A DNA stretch of 64,000 nt from Oscillospiraceae bacterium (GTDB lineage: Bacteria > Bacillota > Clostridia > Oscillospirales > Acutalibacteraceae), in assembly GCA_015066205.1 (NCBI GenBank), contig SVOV01000007.1, forward strand, positions 19,164 to 83,163. Direction: 5' to 3'. The notes under the pieces are model-generated. The model did no database searches and had not been told where the DNA came from. It saw only the letters and a list, made by a program, of their open reading frames with translations. Shown here piece after piece: positions 1 through 9,244 of this stretch. The translations under genes were made by a program, and so were the position numbers. The stretch's first letter is position 1; each line of letters starts with the position of its first letter.

Positions 1-2
1 TG

Positions 3-275
3 GTTGAGCCCTTTGAAAACTGGGTATATGACAAAGACCGTAAAGCCGGTGATGTTGACCTTGTTATGACTGAATACGGTTGGCATGTAATGTATTTCGT
101 TAAGCAGCACGAAGAACCCGCATGGAAGGTAAGCGCAAGAGAAACTCTCGGCTCTAAAGCTTATGCTGAGATAGAAGAAGAGGTAATCAAGGAAACAGAA
201 GGTACAGCTGTTCCCGCAGCTTTCCTCGGGTTCGCAGCAAGCGAAGCTTGCAAGAACGCTGATAAGCTCTATTAA
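3..275 (+). CDS. C-terminal fragment of a peptidyl-prolyl isomerase / PrsA-like foldase (5' truncated by window edge)
   Basis: Open frame from the window start; 'VEPFENWVYDKDRKAGDVDLVMTEYGWHVMYF' resembles the end of a parvulin (rotamase) domain; followed by a terminator. Confidence 0.6.
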   Translation, partial: VEPFENWVYDKDRKAGDVDLVMTEYGWHVMYFVKQHEEPAWKVSARETLGSKAYAEIEEEVIKETEGTAVPAAFLGFAASEACKNADKLY

Positions 276-287
276 TTAAAAAAATGC

Positions 288-317
288 GGAACTGCTCATT
301 GAGCAGTTCCCTTTTTA
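288..317 (+). terminator. Intrinsic terminator
   Basis: GGAACTGCTC-ATT-GAGCAGTTCC perfect 10-bp stem followed by CTTTTTAT. Confidence 0.85.
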
Positions 318-433
318 TAAGAAAAAGTCTTCGATTTATCAACCCCCGGCCCTGGGTTTTGGGGGCGAAAAGGTGTTTTTTGATATAAGTGAAATCTCTC
401 ACAATGCGAGCAATTTCCTATATATTAAAATTA

Positions 434-456
434 GCCGTTGCAAAGCAACGGCATTT
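434..456 (-). terminator. Intrinsic terminator downstream of the GH35 gene
   Basis: GCCGTTGC-AAA-GCAACGGC 8-bp perfect stem with AT-rich flanks on both sides, just after the stop codon at 459. Confidence 0.6.
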
Positions 457-458
457 TA

Positions 459-2213
459 TTATTTATCGAGAACAGGCATTTTGACAAAGTTTACTATGGG
501 CTTCTTAAAGCCCTCAAGCTCGAGAACAACTATCTCATTTGCACCTTTTTTTAAGAAAGGTGCCGGAAGATAGCAGGTCAATTGAGGTCCTTTATCCCAG
601 TATCTCGAAAGAAGCTTTCCGTTTACCCATATAAGACCTTTCTTAAAGCCGTCAGGCTTTACAAATGTATCACAGGGCTCATCCTCAATATTAAGAATTC
701 CTCTCATAAATACAGGCTTATCTCTGAATTTAACCTTAAGCTTTCTTTCAAAGCTAATATCGGAAATATTATCAAATGGCAGACAGTAAGTATCCCAGTG
801 ATATAAAAGCTGTGCACCGAGCCTCGGTGTTGAAACAAGGCCTTTATTATCCTTAAGATAAGGTCCGTAATTTATACGGCCCATATTTTCAACAAGAACA
901 GTAAGCTTGAGTCCGTCGGCCGGAACAGAAAACTTAATTCTGTTTTTCCTGTCATTCCTGTACTGAATGCCCTTAAATTCATTATTTATATAAACATAAG
1001 CTCTGTCATGAACCTCAAGATGAAGATCATTTGCTTCTCTCGGTCCTTTTATGAAGGTTTCATAACAAATGAAGCCGTAGCCCTGACCGAGCTTTTCCAT
1101 AGGTAAAGGAGTTGTTGTTGTTTTCTTTTCGCTTATAATATCAAGCGTATCAAAAAGTCCTGCCGTTTCATTGAGAGAAACAGAGGGATAAGAAACAGTA
1201 ACAGGCTCCGCCACCTCAATATCCGACGAGAAACCGTATTCGGAAAGCACATTTTTATACTGATAATACTTCTCTGTAAGCCCCCCATATTCATTTATGG
1301 GCGCATCGTCGTCATAGCTGTTAACTGTAGGCTGAAACTCCTTATCGGTACAGTTCGCACCGTTCATAAAACCGAAATTCGTCCCGCCGTGCATCATATA
1401 CACAGAGATATTTCCGTTCTCAGCCAATACCTCTCTGAAGCTTTTCACAGCATCACTTATATCTCTCTTATGGTGTTTTTCTCCCCAGTGGTCAAACCAA
1501 CCATTCCAGAACTCAGCACACATAAGGGGCCCGTCAGGTTGAAATTTTCTGAGGTTGGCAAATGCCTTTTCTGCCTTTGAACCAAAATTAACCGTCTTGA
1601 AGATCTCCGGCACGGTTCCGCCCGTAAGCATAAAATCACAATCCCCGTCAGAGGTAAAGAGCTCACAGGTGATTCCTCTTATTCTGAGAGCTGATGCAAT
1701 ATATCTGATGTACTCTGAATCATCACCGTAGCTTCCGTATTCATTTTCTACCTGAACCATTATTACACTGCCGCCATTATCGATCTGACAAGATGAAATA
1801 ATCGGAATAAGCTTATCAAAATATGCATCAACCTTACTGAGATATGTATCATTCATGCACCGAAGCTCAATATCGTCATACCTGAGAAGCCACCACGGAA
1901 ATCCGCCGAACTCCCATTCAGAACAGATATAAGGACCGGGACGGACAATAGCAAACATACCGAGCTCATTAACAAGCTCAAGATAAGCCTTGAGATCAAG
2001 ATTACCCGCAAAATCGAATTTACCTTCCTCGGGCTCGTGCATATTCCAGGCCGTATATGTTTCAACTGTGTTAAAGCCGCAAGCCTTGATCTTAAGCAGT
2101 CTGTCACGCCAGTATTCTCTCGGAACTCTGAAATAATGCATTGCCCCGGAAATAATTCTCACAGGCTCGCCGTTTAGCATAAAGCTATTCTTACCGATTA
2201 TAAATTCGTTCAT
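459..2213 (-). CDS. Glycoside hydrolase family 35 beta-galactosidase
   Basis: 584 aa; 'ISGAMHYFRVPREYWRDRLLKIKACGFNTVETYTAWNMHEPEEGKFDF', 'VQVENEYGSY', 'CAEFWNGWFDHWG', 'YMMHGGTNFGFMNGA' are GH35 signatures. Confidence 0.93.
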   Translation of the reverse strand: MNEFIIGKNSFMLNGEPVRIISGAMHYFRVPREYWRDRLLKIKACGFNTVETYTAWNMHEPEEGKFDFAGNLDLKAYLELVNELGMFAIVRPGPYICSEWEFGGFPWWLLRYDDIELRCMNDTYLSKVDAYFDKLIPIISSCQIDNGGSVIMVQVENEYGSYGDDSEYIRYIASALRIRGITCELFTSDGDCDFMLTGGTVPEIFKTVNFGSKAEKAFANLRKFQPDGPLMCAEFWNGWFDHWGEKHHKRDISDAVKSFREVLAENGNISVYMMHGGTNFGFMNGANCTDKEFQPTVNSYDDDAPINEYGGLTEKYYQYKNVLSEYGFSSDIEVAEPVTVSYPSVSLNETAGLFDTLDIISEKKTTTTPLPMEKLGQGYGFICYETFIKGPREANDLHLEVHDRAYVYINNEFKGIQYRNDRKNRIKFSVPADGLKLTVLVENMGRINYGPYLKDNKGLVSTPRLGAQLLYHWDTYCLPFDNISDISFERKLKVKFRDKPVFMRGILNIEDEPCDTFVKPDGFKKGLIWVNGKLLSRYWDKGPQLTCYLPAPFLKKGANEIVVLELEGFKKPIVNFVKMPVLDK

Positions 2214-2854
2214 TTTTTACACCTCTCAATTACAGAAACCGCAACATTTTCTTTGCTGTCCACATAGCTTTTTACAACAGAAAAGCTTTTATCAGAGCAA
2301 GCCATTGATGTACCCTCAAATTCAAAATAATAGTTTCTGCGGTCTGAACGGATTCCTCTTCCCGAAGCATAAAAATAAGCGTCCTTGAGGGAAGAAAATA
2401 CTGCATATTTTATCATTGCGGACTTTTCTTTACATAAAGGCTGTTTTATTATATCACTGAAAGAATAACCCGACTCTGAAAATACTGCACGAATCTCCGC
2501 GTCAGTCAGATTTTTCTGGGCATCCTGAAAAGAAAACGGCATTATGGGAGAGATCCCCACCCCCACATAATCATGCGATGCGGCACAGGCTATAAAATCT
2601 CCTGCTGAGCTTATTGAAATTTCCGCATCAAAATTTCCGACTGCGCTTTTTGAATTGGGATTACACAAAAGTGAAAATGAAAACTCCGGAGCATCACATA
2701 ATTCACTCAGGCACTGCCTTGCGAGAATTTCACTGCAGAAGGCTATGTTCTTTTCGTTAAAATTGCTCATCTTAAGGATTTTTTCTTTTTTTGCATCTGT
2801 TAACAGCGGAAAATAATGAGCCGTCATATCCTCACTCAGCTCATTAATATTCAT
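2210..2854 (-). CDS. 4'-phosphopantetheinyl transferase superfamily-like protein, catalytic motifs degenerate
   Basis: Position-wise similarity to Sfp/AcpT folds ('SKSAVGNFDAEISISSAGDFIACAAS..VGVGIS', 'FSSLKDAYFYASGRGI'), with GVDIE and WxxKE-type motifs altered. Start taken at internal ATG (MNINELSED); ORF track extends to 2869. Confidence 0.55.
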   Translation of the reverse strand: MNINELSEDMTAHYFPLLTDAKKEKILKMSNFNEKNIAFCSEILARQCLSELCDAPEFSFSLLCNPNSKSAVGNFDAEISISSAGDFIACAASHDYVGVGISPIMPFSFQDAQKNLTDAEIRAVFSESGYSFSDIIKQPLCKEKSAMIKYAVFSSLKDAYFYASGRGIRSDRRNYYFEFEGTSMACSDKSFSVVKSYVDSKENVAVSVIERCKK

Positions 2855-2884
2855 TGCCCTAAAAACCAAAATTACACCGCCTTA

Positions 2885-3883
2885 TTATTTATAGATCTTA
2901 AGTATCTTATTAGTTTTATCAAGTATAAGCTGTTTCAGCTCTTCGGGATAAATTACCTCAATTTTATCTCCGAACTGCATTATCCAGGAAGCAAGACCGT
3001 CATTCACATACAGCTCATCAACTACATTAAACCAACCCTCATCAACCTTATTAATGGTGATTTTTTCACCGAAACGGTCGATCATTTCCTCCAGTATTTC
3101 ATTTTTACAATGAAGCTTTGTCATCTGCGGTTTACCGCTGAACATATTAAAGGTCTTTGAAACATAATCTGCCGTATCGAAAACAGTTTTATATTCTGAA
3201 ACCTCAGAGAAATGACGGAATCTTTCTTCAAGCACTTCAACCTTGCGGATCCTGTCAATTCTTATATTCATAATATTGTTATACTTTTCATTATTTGCAA
3301 CAAGATAATAATGATCGTTGGACCACACAAGGGCATACGGGCTGAGTATAAAATCTCTTTGCTCATTTTTTGCGACAAAATTGGAATCGATTTTTCTCCT
3401 GCTGTACTTTAGTCTGACCTTTTTTTCAGCCTTAATTGCCGAATCGAGAGCATCAATATTATAGAAAATCTCTTCATTTGTGCATTTGTTAGAATTATCA
3501 ATAAATACCTGCTTTTTAAGTCTTGCCGATTGGTACACGCTTAAAAGGTTATCTGTCTTTTTCAGGAGCTGAACAGTCTTTCTCTTGGAAACAAACCTTG
3601 CAGACTGAATGGCATCATTAAGAAGTCTCAGCTCCGCAACCTCAAATTCTCTTGAAGCGAGAAAATATCCCGTTTTAGGCTTATTTGTCTTGATTATATC
3701 AAGACCGTAATCTGTCAGAATATCAATGTCCTTATAAATAGACTTTCTTTCACATTCAATTCCGTATACCTCAAGCTTTTCGGCTATATCAGCGGCATTA
3801 AGTATATGTTCCTCATCAGTATATTTTTCAAAAATTTCCTTAAGGTATAAAAGCTTAAGCTTTGAATTCTTCTTTCCTGCCAT
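2885..3883 (-). CDS. WYL-domain helix-turn-helix transcriptional regulator (YafY-like)
   Basis: N-terminal HTH (EIFEKYTDEEHILNAADIAEKLEVYGIECERKSIYKDIDIL) plus WYL-type domain ('SPYALVWSNDHYYLVANNEKYNNIMNIRIDRIRKVEVL'). Confidence 0.88.
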   Translation of the reverse strand: MAGKKNSKLKLLYLKEIFEKYTDEEHILNAADIAEKLEVYGIECERKSIYKDIDILTDYGLDIIKTNKPKTGYFLASREFEVAELRLLNDAIQSARFVSKRKTVQLLKKTDNLLSVYQSARLKKQVFIDNSNKCTNEEIFYNIDALDSAIKAEKKVRLKYSRRKIDSNFVAKNEQRDFILSPYALVWSNDHYYLVANNEKYNNIMNIRIDRIRKVEVLEERFRHFSEVSEYKTVFDTADYVSKTFNMFSGKPQMTKLHCKNEILEEMIDRFGEKITINKVDEGWFNVVDELYVNDGLASWIMQFGDKIEVIYPEELKQLILDKTNKILKIYK

Positions 3884-3966
3884 AACAATCCCGCCTTTCC
3901 TGAATTGTTTATATTATAATCGAAAATAATTGACAAATCAATAATTAGTGATATAATAAACTTAAA

Positions 3967-4073
3967 TACTTCGGGGCGAGGTGAAATTCCTCACCGGCGG
4001 TAAAAGTCCGCGAGCCATTCGGCTGATTCGGTGAAATTCCGAAACCGACGGTACAGTCCGGATGAAAGAAGTA
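3967..4073 (+). ncRNA. FMN riboswitch (RFN element)
   Basis: GGGGCgaGGTGAAATTCCtcACCGGCGGTaaAAGTCCGCGAGCC...GATTCGGTGAAATTCCGaAACCGACGGTacAGTCCGGATGaaAGAAG matches the RFN consensus; P1 TACTTC/GAAGTA; directly upstream of ribU. Confidence 0.96.
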
Positions 4074-4085
4074 GTTTACCTTTTT

Positions 4086-4107
4086 GCCCCGATTTTTATC
4101 GAGGTGT
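4086..4107 (+). promoter_or_regulatory. Predicted RBS-sequestering hairpin of the FMN riboswitch expression platform
   Basis: CCCCGAT-TTTT-ATCGAGG pairs across the GAGG Shine-Dalgarno; GCCCC is also complementary to GGGGC at 3973-3977 in the aptamer. Confidence 0.6.
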
Positions 4108-4113
4108 TTTTTT

Positions 4114-4680
4114 ATGCAAAAAAAATCAAACAAATCCGTAAAAGTACTTGTAACAACAGCAATGATGAGTGCACTCGCCACTGTTCTTATGCTGATTGTA
4201 CGCTTCAGTATTCTTCCCGGCGCCAAATTTCTCGAATATGATATGGGTGATATCCCCGTAATTCTTTCAACTCTTTTCCTCGGACTTCCCTACGGCTCCT
4301 TTGTCCTCGTTTTTGTTTCACTGATTCAGTCTCTCACAGTCAGTGCCGCCAGCAGCTGGCAAGGCTTTATTATGCATGTTGTGTCCACCGGCTGTTACAT
4401 TATCATTCTCAAGCTTTTTATGAGAAAGAAGGACGATGCAAAGCATCTTTTATACGGAGTTATCACAGCAACAGCAGGACTTACTCTTATAATGATACCG
4501 CTGAATCTTATTTTCACTCCGCTCTATCTTCATACAACGGTCGAGGCTGTTGCCGAGCTTCTTATACCCGCTATCATTCCTTTTAACTTTATAAAAGGAG
4601 TAATCAATTCAGTGCTTACCTTTGTTATTTATAAGCCTTTGAAGGACGGATTAAACAAATCAAAACTTCTGACAAAATAA
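4114..4680 (+). CDS. ribU: Riboflavin ECF transporter S component
   Basis: ECF S-component hydrophobic profile with 'FLEYDMGDIPVILSTLFLGLPYGSFVLVFVSLIQSLT'; FMN riboswitch upstream. Start chosen at ATG 4114 with GAGGTG RBS rather than the TTG at 4084. Confidence 0.9.
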   Translation: MQKKSNKSVKVLVTTAMMSALATVLMLIVRFSILPGAKFLEYDMGDIPVILSTLFLGLPYGSFVLVFVSLIQSLTVSAASSWQGFIMHVVSTGCYIIILKLFMRKKDDAKHLLYGVITATAGLTLIMIPLNLIFTPLYLHTTVEAVAELLIPAIIPFNFIKGVINSVLTFVIYKPLKDGLNKSKLLTK

Positions 4681-4690
4681 GCGATTCTTG

Positions 4691-4719
4691 TTGACATAAT
4701 ACATATTTTGTAATATAAT
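4691..4719 (+). promoter_or_regulatory. Consensus sigma-A promoter for metK leader
   Basis: TTGACA (4691-4696), 17-bp spacer, TATAAT (4714-4719), about 18 nt before the riboswitch P1. Confidence 0.85.
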
Positions 4720-4736
4720 ATAAAAGTATTCATAAT

Positions 4737-4829
4737 CCTTATGAAGAGTGGCAGAGGGAACGGCCCTGTGAAGCCCGGCAACCTGCAATATGCAAGGTGC
4801 CAAATCCGCGGTTAAGCCGAGAGATAAGG
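4737..4829 (+). ncRNA. SAM-I (S-box) riboswitch
   Basis: CCTTATgaAGAGtGGCaGAGGGAacGGCCCTGTGAAGCCCGGCAACCtgc..gcAAGGTGCCAAATCC...GAGAGATAAGG matches the S-box consensus; P1 CCTTAT/ATAAGG; upstream of metK. Confidence 0.96.
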
Positions 4830-4843
4830 TATTTTATTTATTG

Positions 4844-4874
4844 CTCACGGCGTCTGCCCGTGAGTATTTTTTTT
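4844..4874 (+). terminator. SAM-I riboswitch terminator
   Basis: CTCACGG-CGTCTGC-CCGTGAG stem followed by TATTTTTTTT; 5' arm also complementary to GCCGAGAG (4816-4823). Confidence 0.9.
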
Positions 4875-4886
4875 GGAGGTAAACAA

Positions 4887-6068
4887 ATGGCAAGACACTT
4901 TTTCACATCAGAATCAGTTACAGAAGGACATCCCGATAAGGTCTGTGATCAGATTTCGGATGCTATCCTTGATGCAATGCTTGAACAAGATCCTTATTCA
5001 AGAGTTGCCTGCGAAAGCATATGTACAACAGGCATGGCTCTTGTTATGGGCGAGATTACAACAAAAGCAAATGTTGATATTCCCGCTATCGTAAGAAAAG
5101 CTATATGCGATACAGGATTTAACTCCCCTGATGCAGGCTTTGACGGTAACACTTGTGCAATTCTTACAACAATAGACAAGCAGTCACCCGATATTGATAT
5201 GGGCGTCAGCAAATCACTTGAAATGAAGAACGGTGAAGAGGATTCTTATAATCTTCACGGCGCAGGCGACCAAGGTATGATGTTCGGCTACGCTTGCGAT
5301 GAAACACCTGAGCTTATGCCTCTTCCCATTACACTTGCTCATAAGCTTGCAAAAAAGCTTTCCGAGGTAAGAAAAGACGGTACTTTTGACTATCTCCGTC
5401 CCGACGGCAAAACACAGGTCACCGTTGAATATGAGGACAGCACTCCCGTAAGAGTTGATACAGTTGTTCTTTCAACTCAGCATAAGGCTTATGCAGATCT
5501 TGAAACTATCAGAAAAGATATGATAGAAAAGGTTATTCTCACAACCATTGACAGCGATCTTATTGATGAAAACACAAAGTTCTACATCAACCCCACAGGA
5601 AGATTCGTAACAGGCGGTCCGGAGGGTGACAGCGGACTTACAGGAAGAAAGATAATTGTTGATACATACGGCGGATATGCTTGTCACGGAGGCGGAGCCT
5701 TCTCAGGTAAGGATCCCACAAAGGTTGACCGTTCAGCCGCTTATGCCGCAAGATATGTTGCGAAAAATATCGTTGCCGCAGGTCTTGCAAAGCGTTGTCA
5801 GGTTGAGCTTGCTTATGCTATCGGTGTTGCCCGTCCCGTTTCCGTACTTGTTGACACATACGGAACAGGCACAGTAGCTGATACGGTAATTTCAGAAGCT
5901 GTTTCAAAGGTATTTGACCTTCGTCCTGCTGCTATTATTGACAATCTTAAGCTCAGAAGACCCATTTATCACGATGTTGCGGCTTACGGACATATAGGCA
6001 GAACAGATCTTGATTTAACATGGGAAAAGACAGACAAAACCGAGGAGCTCAAGGCTGCAGTTAAATAA
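4887..6068 (+). CDS. metK: S-adenosylmethionine synthase
   Basis: '[27 protein letters not shown]', '[12 protein letters not shown]', '[20 protein letters not shown]' motifs. Start at ATG 4887 after GGAGGT; the ORF-track start at 4797 lies inside the riboswitch. Confidence 0.98.
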   Translation: MARHFFTSESVTEGHPDKVCDQISDAILDAMLEQDPYSRVACESICTTGMALVMGEITTKANVDIPAIVRKAICDTGFNSPDAGFDGNTCAILTTIDKQSPDIDMGVSKSLEMKNGEEDSYNLHGAGDQGMMFGYACDETPELMPLPITLAHKLAKKLSEVRKDGTFDYLRPDGKTQVTVEYEDSTPVRVDTVVLSTQHKAYADLETIRKDMIEKVILTTIDSDLIDENTKFYINPTGRFVTGGPEGDSGLTGRKIIVDTYGGYACHGGGAFSGKDPTKVDRSAAYAARYVAKNIVAAGLAKRCQVELAYAIGVARPVSVLVDTYGTGTVADTVISEAVSKVFDLRPAAIIDNLKLRRPIYHDVAAYGHIGRTDLDLTWEKTDKTEELKAAVK

Positions 6069-6116
6069 TTAATAAAGGCTTGATAACTTTTATGTTACCA
6101 AGCCTTATGTCTATAC

Positions 6117-6341
6117 TCAGACATCCTTATTATCAACAAGCACTTCATTTTCTCTGAATAATAAGGAAATGCACCATATTCCGGCAAGCGCTACTACGGT
6201 AAAAATGATTCTGCTGATTATCGCAGACTGACCGCCAAAGATCCAACCAACGATATCAAACTGAAAAAGCCCGATAGCACCCCAGTTTATAGCACCGATA
6301 ATCACAAGTATCAATGCTAATTTATCAAGCATATAATTCAC
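6117..6341 (-). CDS. DUF378 family small membrane protein
   Basis: 'LDKLALILVIIGAINWGAIGLFQFDIVGWIFGG' is characteristic of DUF378/YuzA. Confidence 0.85.
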   Translation of the reverse strand: MNYMLDKLALILVIIGAINWGAIGLFQFDIVGWIFGGQSAIISRIIFTVVALAGIWCISLLFRENEVLVDNKDV

Positions 6342-6409
6342 TCCTTTTGTTTAATCGCTATTATTATTGACATCATTTATTTGCATATTCAAATTTCAGA
6401 GGGTAAATT

Positions 6410-7549
6410 ATGAAAAATTCACTTAAATTTGATAATAAAAAATTCAGAGTTATGCTCGTCGGAGATCCTCACGAGTCTTACAAAAATTCTACTGAAAAAG
6501 AAAAGGCCGTAATTAAGGACTATCTTAATCTGCAGTACGCAGCAGTAAAAGAATTAAAGCCTGATCTTGTTATTCTTATGGGAGATAACGCAAGCGGACG
6601 AAATGAAGAAGAGCTTCGTGATGTTCTTCTTCGTATCACTGCTCCTTATGCCGAAAACAACATCCCCTTCGCATTTGTTCTCGGAAATCACGATCTCGAA
6701 AAAGAGGTCAAAGACCTTTTTGTGCAGTATAAAATTTACAGATCTCTTCCCTGCTGTATCCTTCCCGATAAAGATGAGATTAATGAATACGGCGACTACA
6801 ATATAGCTGTAAAGAATTCCGAAAACAGCGATACCATTCTTAATTTCTGGCTGATGTATTCGGGTAGCGGTGCTCCGAAAGAATACTTCAGTACTTACGG
6901 ATTTGTAAAGAAAGAACAGATCAAATGGTATGAGAATAAAGCTAAGGAGATTCAGGGACAAAGACTAAATCCTGTTCCCTCTATGGTCTTTCAGCATATT
7001 CCCGTGCCTGAAGAGTTTGAGCTTCTGAAGGAACACTCATTTTTAAAAATGCTTACTGACGGCGTAACGGGACAGAATGAGCAAAAAGGCCGATTCTATG
7101 CTCTTGATAAAACAAAAGCTGTAGGTTATATGGGTGAAGCACCCTGCACATCGGGATACAACAGCGGTCAGTTCAGTTCATGGAAAAAAACAGGAGATGT
7201 TATGGCTGCTTTCTTCGGTCACGATCATATGAACGATTTTGCAGGTGATGTTGACGGCATAACGCTCGGTCAATGCAAAACTGCAGGCTTCAATGTCTAT
7301 GGCGACGGTCTTATGCAGGGTGTAAGAATTATTGATTTCAATGAAAATAATGTCAGAAGCTTCAGCACAAGAATGGTTTATTACAGAGAGCTTATCGGTT
7401 CTGACTGCTATTCTGTGAGCGGAAGCGAAAAAATCCTCCGCGACAGAACAAGCGTTAAGCTTGATGTTATAAAGGCCGCGTTAAAGTATACAGCCCTTCC
7501 AATTGCATTAGGCACCGTTACTGCAATTATCAGAAACAGAAGAAAATAA
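6410..7549 (+). CDS. Metallophosphoesterase (calcineurin-like)
   Basis: 'VMLVGDPHES', 'LVILMGDNA', 'FVLGNHD', 'FFGHDHMNDF' metallophosphoesterase motifs. Confidence 0.9.
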   Translation: MKNSLKFDNKKFRVMLVGDPHESYKNSTEKEKAVIKDYLNLQYAAVKELKPDLVILMGDNASGRNEEELRDVLLRITAPYAENNIPFAFVLGNHDLEKEVKDLFVQYKIYRSLPCCILPDKDEINEYGDYNIAVKNSENSDTILNFWLMYSGSGAPKEYFSTYGFVKKEQIKWYENKAKEIQGQRLNPVPSMVFQHIPVPEEFELLKEHSFLKMLTDGVTGQNEQKGRFYALDKTKAVGYMGEAPCTSGYNSGQFSSWKKTGDVMAAFFGHDHMNDFAGDVDGITLGQCKTAGFNVYGDGLMQGVRIIDFNENNVRSFSTRMVYYRELIGSDCYSVSGSEKILRDRTSVKLDVIKAALKYTALPIALGTVTAIIRNRRK

Positions 7550-7972
7550 GTGCCAATGGATAATACAGAAAACAATAAACAAAAAGAAACCGAAGAGAAA
7601 AAAGAAAACTATAAGATATCTGATAAAACGGCTATCAGACTCCTTATCGGTTTTATTGTAGTACTTCTGATTTATATTTTAGGACAACAGGCCATTGATA
7701 TTATTGGTACTAAGCTGCTTGAAGAAATTACCATACAGGAAGAAACAGCAACATCAGAAGAGCTCTCCGAAGAAATAATTAAAATTAATATCAACAGTGA
7801 TAATATATATGAGCTTACAAGCCTTAAGGGTATCGGCCAATCAAAGGCACAAGCAATTATTGAATACCGAAAAGAAAACGGCGATTTTATCTCTGTTGAT
7901 GAGCTGAAGAATGTTCCGGGAATCGGTGACACCCTTTACGAAGAGCTAAAGGATTTTATTACAGTTGAATAA
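7550..7972 (+). CDS. ComEA-like helix-hairpin-helix membrane protein
   Basis: TM segment, then 'ININSDNIYELTSLKGIGQSKAQAIIEYRKENGDFISVDELKNVPGIGDTLYEELKDFI' (HhH pair of ComEA family); GTG start. Confidence 0.88.
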   Translation: MPMDNTENNKQKETEEKKENYKISDKTAIRLLIGFIVVLLIYILGQQAIDIIGTKLLEEITIQEETATSEELSEEIIKININSDNIYELTSLKGIGQSKAQAIIEYRKENGDFISVDELKNVPGIGDTLYEELKDFITVE

Positions 7973-7977
7973 AAAAT

Positions 7978-8012
7978 ACAGGATGCACAAAAAACAGTGC
8001 ATCCTGTTATTT
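7978..8012. terminator. Bidirectional intrinsic terminator between convergent genes
   Basis: ACAGGATGCAC...GTGCATCCTGT 11-bp perfect stem; T-rich on + side and A-rich on the 5' side. Confidence 0.85.
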
Positions 8013-9236
8013 TTATTTCTGTCCTGTAAGATAGGAATATGCGGTCTTATACTGCTCATCTTCTGAGAAATCCGAAAAATCAAGCTGATTTTTAAAAGCT
8101 TCGGATGTAATAACCTCCATATCGGGAGAAATACCGACACCGTCGAAGCTATCGCTGATATAAGGAAAAATCTCTGCAACGGTAAGCATTACTGCTCCGC
8201 CGTCTTCAAGCTCAAACATCTTCTGCATCGTACCGCGGCCTGATGTCTTCTCGCCGACAAGAACAGCTTTACCGAAATCCTTAAGATCACATGCCAAAAG
8301 CTCTGCAGCACATTCCGTTCTTGAATTCATAAGAACAACGATGGACATATTCAGAGCAGATGAATCAGAAGAGTAAGTTGATATAATCTCACCATCTGCA
8401 TTTTTTGCAGTAAAGATCGCGCCTGACCCCTCACTTGCAAGAGGAACAATTGCATCTATTATTTTTGCAGCTGAAGTATAATCTGTTCCTATGCAGTTCC
8501 TGATATCAATAATCAGAGCACTGATATTGTTAGTCTTGAAATGTTCAACTGCATCAAGGAATTCATTAATTGTATCCTCATAAAATGAAACAAAATGAAC
8601 ATAACCGACATCATTATTGATCTTATATTCACACGAAGGACTTCTGTAGCCACAAGAAAGCTCAATATCAGAGCTATTCTCGCTGTCTGCGCTTTCAAGA
8701 TAGGAAACAGTTATCTTCTTATCAAAACCTTCTGTAAGAGTCTGGATAAGCTTTGAAGAATTTTCAGCAGTAACATCATTACCGCCAACACAAGTAATAT
8801 AATAACCTTCTTTAAGAGAGGATTCAAATGCAGGAGAAAAGGGATCAATAAAGCTTATGATAAGATATCCGGTCTCACTGTCATAATAGGAATTAATTCC
8901 TGTTCCGTAGAATTTTCCTTCAAGATAATCGGTATACGGCTTTATATTTTCTGCGGAGATATAATAGCTGTAAGGGTCATTAAGACCGTTTATAAAGCCT
9001 GATACAAGACCGCTGTTTATAATATCGGAATCGATCTCTCCGTAAAACTCATTACGGACAAGCTCATCAATATCGGAAAGCTTGTCATATTGCTGTGCTC
9101 TTGCGGGAAGATCAACAAGAAGAGAATCGTACCTGTTGAGCATAACAAAAACGGTTATTATGCTTGAAGCTGCAACCGCAAGCACAAGAAGACATATTGT
9201 TATACCCAAAGAAATTTTTTTTGTCATAAGAATCAA
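8013..9236 (-). CDS. S41 family carboxyl-terminal processing peptidase (PDZ domain)
   Basis: 'YSYYISAENIKPYTDYLEGKFYGTGI', PDZ segment, 'VLMNSRTECAAELLACDLKDFGKAVLVGEKTSGRGTMQ' S41 Ser/Lys motif. Confidence 0.92.
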   Translation of the reverse strand: MILMTKKISLGITICLLVLAVAASSIITVFVMLNRYDSLLVDLPARAQQYDKLSDIDELVRNEFYGEIDSDIINSGLVSGFINGLNDPYSYYISAENIKPYTDYLEGKFYGTGINSYYDSETGYLIISFIDPFSPAFESSLKEGYYITCVGGNDVTAENSSKLIQTLTEGFDKKITVSYLESADSENSSDIELSCGYRSPSCEYKINNDVGYVHFVSFYEDTINEFLDAVEHFKTNNISALIIDIRNCIGTDYTSAAKIIDAIVPLASEGSGAIFTAKNADGEIISTYSSDSSALNMSIVVLMNSRTECAAELLACDLKDFGKAVLVGEKTSGRGTMQKMFELEDGGAVMLTVAEIFPYISDSFDGVGISPDMEVITSEAFKNQLDFSDFSEDEQYKTAYSYLTGQK

Positions 9237-9244
9237 CTTTCAAA

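Noticed and set aside
3945-4226. 93-aa minus ORF over the FMN riboswitch and ribU start
   Set aside because: Overlaps a confident riboswitch and ribU; no coding evidence.
4797-4886. N-terminal extension of metK in the ORF track
   Set aside because: Falls inside the SAM-I riboswitch and terminator; ATG 4887 has a proper GGAGGT RBS and matches the MetK N-terminus.
6075-6106. AAGGCTTG...CAAGCCTT inverted repeat after metK as a terminator
   Set aside because: Stem is good but neither side has a convincing U tract; left unannotated rather than overcalled.
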